Shown here: piece after piece, positions 33,632-35,612 of the stretch | Numbering within the stretch: the first letter of the stretch is position 1 | Layout: every line of letters begins with the position of its first letter | Translations under genes and position numbers: made by a program | The notes under the pieces: model-generated | What the model saw: the letters and a program-made list of their open reading frames with translations, nothing else | The model's database searches: none | Told to the model about the DNA's origin: nothing | Source: Halomonas colorata | GTDB taxonomy: Bacteria; Pseudomonadota; Gammaproteobacteria; Pseudomonadales; Halomonadaceae | DNA: 35,612 nucleotides | Assembly (NCBI RefSeq): GCF_014897985.1 | Contig: NZ_JABUZA010000044.1 | Location: 1 to 35,612, forward strand | Direction of reading: 5' to 3'

Positions 33632-33663
33632 ACACTCGTTAGCCTCATGGTCTGACACACCTT

Positions 33664-33683
33664 TTTTTCCGCATGCGGAAAAA
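33664..33683. promoter_or_regulatory. Perfect 20-base palindrome before the GGCT-like gene
   Basis: TTTTTCCGCATGCGGAAAAA is an exact palindrome 39 bases before the ATG at 33723. The order is T-run, stem, A-run, the reverse of an intrinsic terminator, so an operator is more likely. It differs from the WYL-type repeats, pointing to a different regulator. Confidence 0.5.
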
Positions 33684-33722
33684 TACGACGACGTTATCAT
33701 TGCTACACCTAGGAGGGTTTCC

Positions 33723-34238
33723 ATGCTCTATTTTGCCTACGGTTCCAACATGGCAACCCAGCGCTTAGCGGCTCGCGTTCCAGCACGCTTTGTGACCACT
33801 GCCCTTCTGCCCGCTTACCGCCTAGCGTTTCACCAGCGCGGCGGGGACGGCTCAGGCAAGTGCGATATTGTGCCTGCCTCAGCGCAGTCCGCTGTCTATG
33901 GGGTCATTTGGGAAATGGCGTCTCATCACAAGCCGACGCTCGATCGCTATGAGGGACTGGGCGCGGCGTATAACGAGACGTGGCTTACCGTTACGGATCT
34001 CGCCAGTGACCGGCAGTTTGAGGTGCAGGCGTATATCGGCAACCTCACCGCACTCGGTCTGCGCCCCTATACCTGGTATAAGCACCATGTGCTTACCGGG
34101 GCACGTGAGCATGGCCTGCCCGCCTATTACCTTCGTGCACTGGAGGGCATTGAGGCGCATCAGGATGACAATGCCGAGCGCCATGCCCGAGAGATGGCGT
34201 TATATGCCCCGTTGGAACCCCTGATGAGTGCTACTTAA
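33723..34238 (+). CDS. Gamma-glutamylcyclotransferase-like protein
   Basis: The 171-residue protein has the GGCT/AIG2-like fold: the substrate loop YFAYGSNM (Tyr6-Gly-Ser-Asn9) and the catalytic glutamate in LDRYEGLGAAY (Glu77). Family members release 5-oxoproline from gamma-glutamyl amines or dipeptides; the exact substrate cannot be told. Length is normal. AGGAGG lies six bases before the ATG, an unusually strong site. Its TAA overlaps the ATG of the OGFr-domain gene (TAATG), so the two are coupled. Confidence 0.9.
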   Translation: MLYFAYGSNMATQRLAARVPARFVTTALLPAYRLAFHQRGGDGSGKCDIVPASAQSAVYGVIWEMASHHKPTLDRYEGLGAAYNETWLTVTDLASDRQFEVQAYIGNLTALGLRPYTWYKHHVLTGAREHGLPAYYLRALEGIEAHQDDNAERHAREMALYAPLEPLMSAT

Positions 34239-34741
34239 TGGATAATGATCAGCGCTTGATTGCTTTTTACGGTGGCGAAGGCTTGGATCATAAAGGTCGG
34301 TGTCTTGAGGATATTTGGGCGCTATCGCCTTTTTGGCTAGAGCACACCCATGACTATATTCAGTGGCTGTTCCCTATCCCGGAGGCCGGCCGTTTTAATG
34401 CCTTTGCTCCCTTGCTGACGCCAACGGTACAGGCTGCGTTTGAGAGAAGTGACGTTATGCGCCAGCATCAGCAGCGCTCGCTTGAGGTGATGCTCGATTT
34501 TTTTGGCCTCGCTCGGGAGGGGAGCAATATCGTCGCTCAACCAACGCTGGCAATACAAACCCATATTTGGCTAAAAGCGGGAGGCCATAACCATTTACGT
34601 ATCACGCGGATGATTCGGTCGTTAGCCTTGTGCCACCAGCCCGACCTAGCCCGCACCTTTCAGCAAGCGGTCATCGAGATCGGCACCCAGCAGGGAGTAG
34701 TCTCTGAGCCGTCGATTCAGTATTGGCGAGAAGCCTTTTAA
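34238..34741 (+). CDS. OGFr-domain protein
   Basis: The 167-residue protein matches the conserved region of the opioid growth factor receptor family: RLIAFYGGEGLDHKGRCLED at the N-terminus, then the hallmark HDYIQWLFPIPEAGRFN, and LEVMLDFFGL. Bacterial members are small, soluble and of unknown function; the eukaryotic name says nothing about its role here. It is translationally coupled to the GGCT-like gene, so it may act in the same pathway. The last bases overlap the tail of a decayed minus-strand frame. Confidence 0.88.
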   Translation: MDNDQRLIAFYGGEGLDHKGRCLEDIWALSPFWLEHTHDYIQWLFPIPEAGRFNAFAPLLTPTVQAAFERSDVMRQHQQRSLEVMLDFFGLAREGSNIVAQPTLAIQTHIWLKAGGHNHLRITRMIRSLALCHQPDLARTFQQAVIEIGTQQGVVSEPSIQYWREAF

Positions 34742-34809
34742 ACCAGCTTAAACGGTTCAATGTCGCGAAAGATGTCGATTTCGGTCATCTCGCGGCGGAG
34801 TGTCAACGC
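34738..34809 (-). pseudogene. Possible tail of a lost minus-strand gene
   Basis: A minus-strand frame ending at TAA (34740-34738) encodes ALTLRREMTEIDIFRDIEPF and three more residues. It looks coding but is cut off by a stop at 34812. No family can be assigned. Confidence 0.3.
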
Positions 34810-35141
34810 TTATACCGCCGCCACTTAAAAAATGCCTGGCTACAGCGAAACGTCAAAATGACTTACATCACTATCGTGATTTTAAATTCACGCCAAAACT
34901 AAGATAAAGCTGCCCAGCAATACCCAGTAAATTTATTCTTTGTATAAGTACAGCTGAGCCGACCAGCACTGATCAGAACTAGCCAAAGGAAAGAAAGAAA
35001 CTCTCATATTCACTAGCATCTTGCGCCAAGAAACCAATAAAATAAAATGAGCCTGTGCGCCATCAATCCATAGCTTTGAAAAAGCATACATTCTCTTGAA
35101 TTGTGATCAACCACAACTACTCATTAAACTTTAGGACTCTC
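34810..35141. other. AT-rich intergenic region
   Basis: I see no gene, clear hairpin or repeat here. Composition shifts to AT-rich from about 34860, which continues into the next gene and marks a change of origin. Confidence 0.4.
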
Positions 35142-35555
35142 ATGTCGATATGTATTGTCTCTCTTTCAGATCAATCTTTTTTCACTATAGTGACTGCTGC
35201 TTTAGAAGCATATAAAGTTGATCATGCTAAGCATGACTCAGGTGAGTCGGAAAAATATCTTGAAACATTTGGCAACCTATGGGGCTACCGTAGTGAAGAC
35301 ACTGCAGGAAAAAAGGTCTTTCGAGTCGTAATGGCTGATGTTTCAACAGCGGCGGAGAGATCCCAAGATTTTGTCATCGACAAAAAAGAAAGCTACGATG
35401 CTAAAAGTAGCTTTATAGAAACATATTATCCAGAATTAAGTTTTATTGGGGACTATCATAGCCATCCCTATACCATTCAAAGGGATGGTGTCAAAACTGA
35501 GCTAGATCTTGAAAGAAACGAACTCTATCAATTTTCTAGCCTGGATTTCTCATAG
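35142..35555 (+). CDS. JAMM/MPN (JAB) metalloprotease, apparently truncated
   Basis: The protein has 137 residues from the ATG at 35142, with AGGA five bases upstream. It shows the JAMM zinc-site elements: a glutamate in YLETFGNLWG, the His-x-His in IGDYHSHPY, and an aspartate in FSSLDF at the very end. The family removes ubiquitin-like tags or trims peptides, and bacterial members often sit beside E1/E2-like genes in phage defence. The spacing between HSHP and the final Ser-x-x-Asp is longer than usual, and the frame stops only two residues after the aspartate, where most members have 20-60 more residues. It is more AT-rich than its neighbours. Truncation by an insertion at about 35553 is likely. 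Confidence 0.65.
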   Translation: MSICIVSLSDQSFFTIVTAALEAYKVDHAKHDSGESEKYLETFGNLWGYRSEDTAGKKVFRVVMADVSTAAERSQDFVIDKKESYDAKSSFIETYYPELSFIGDYHSHPYTIQRDGVKTELDLERNELYQFSSLDFS

Positions 35556-35612
35556 TACCTCAGCCAGTACCGCACTCAGGCTGTAACACCGCTAAACACC
35601 TACTGGCTCGAC

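Noticed and set aside
33662..33684. Intrinsic terminator after the WYL gene
   Set aside because: The T-run precedes and the A-run follows the stem on both strands, the opposite of a terminator.
34755..34782. Another ATGTCGC-containing operator
   Set aside because: The two copies are direct rather than inverted, and they fall in a decayed coding tail, not a promoter.
1..35612. CRISPR array
   Set aside because: No regularly spaced repeats with unique spacers were found by eye anywhere in the window.

Overview
The window looks like part of a chromosome-borne mobile or defence island in a moderately GC-rich gammaproteobacterium. Protein flavour and codon use suggest Halomonas or a close relative; this is an inference from sequence style, not from a marker gene. 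The left edge (1-557) holds debris: the end of an IS66-type element inserted in a higA-like antitoxin gene, then a 45-base copy of the 3' half of a tRNA-Arg(CCT), which is a typical integrase attachment core. Next comes a P4-type tyrosine recombinase carrying an in-frame DEDDh (DnaQ-like) exonuclease domain at its C-terminus.

Positions 2448-4700 are a graveyard: an IS481-family transposase remnant, a HAD phosphatase fragment and a DUF4417 remnant. Positions 4701-9429 (all minus strand) carry an AT-rich coiled-coil protein, a pair of exported proteins (one a DNase I-like nuclease with a helix-hairpin-helix tail), an HNH plus Mrr-like nuclease pair that resembles type IV restriction, and a DUF1232 membrane protein.

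Positions 9713-19884 form one tightly packed minus-strand operon: small helix-turn-helix/ribbon-type protein, DUF499 ATPase, DUF3780, DUF1156 adenine methylase, phospholipase-D/SNF2 helicase, and an uncharacterised 121-residue protein overlapping the helicase stop. The middle four are a recognised anti-phage gene set, similar in parts to type 3 BREX but without PglZ. The last gene is a candidate new component.

Positions 20151-34741 hold the most interesting new pattern. An ADP-ribosylglycohydrolase diverges from a PPP-type phosphatase and a PcfJ-like gene; 8 kb away a MoxR-type AAA+ ATPase and a metallopeptidase/VWA protein diverge from a catalytically dead paralogue of that metallopeptidase and a WYL regulator. 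Both divergent promoter regions contain the same 9-3-9 inverted repeat (TTGCGACAt / aTGTCGCAA half-sites; three copies in all). This suggests that one WYL-controlled regulon ties these genes into a single, apparently undescribed stress or conflict system. Between its halves sit an AAA/PD-(D/E)XK gene, a TnpB relic, RmuC and an unknown gene; after it come a gamma-glutamylcyclotransferase-like and an OGFr-domain gene. The window ends in a JAMM/MPN protease gene that appears cut short.
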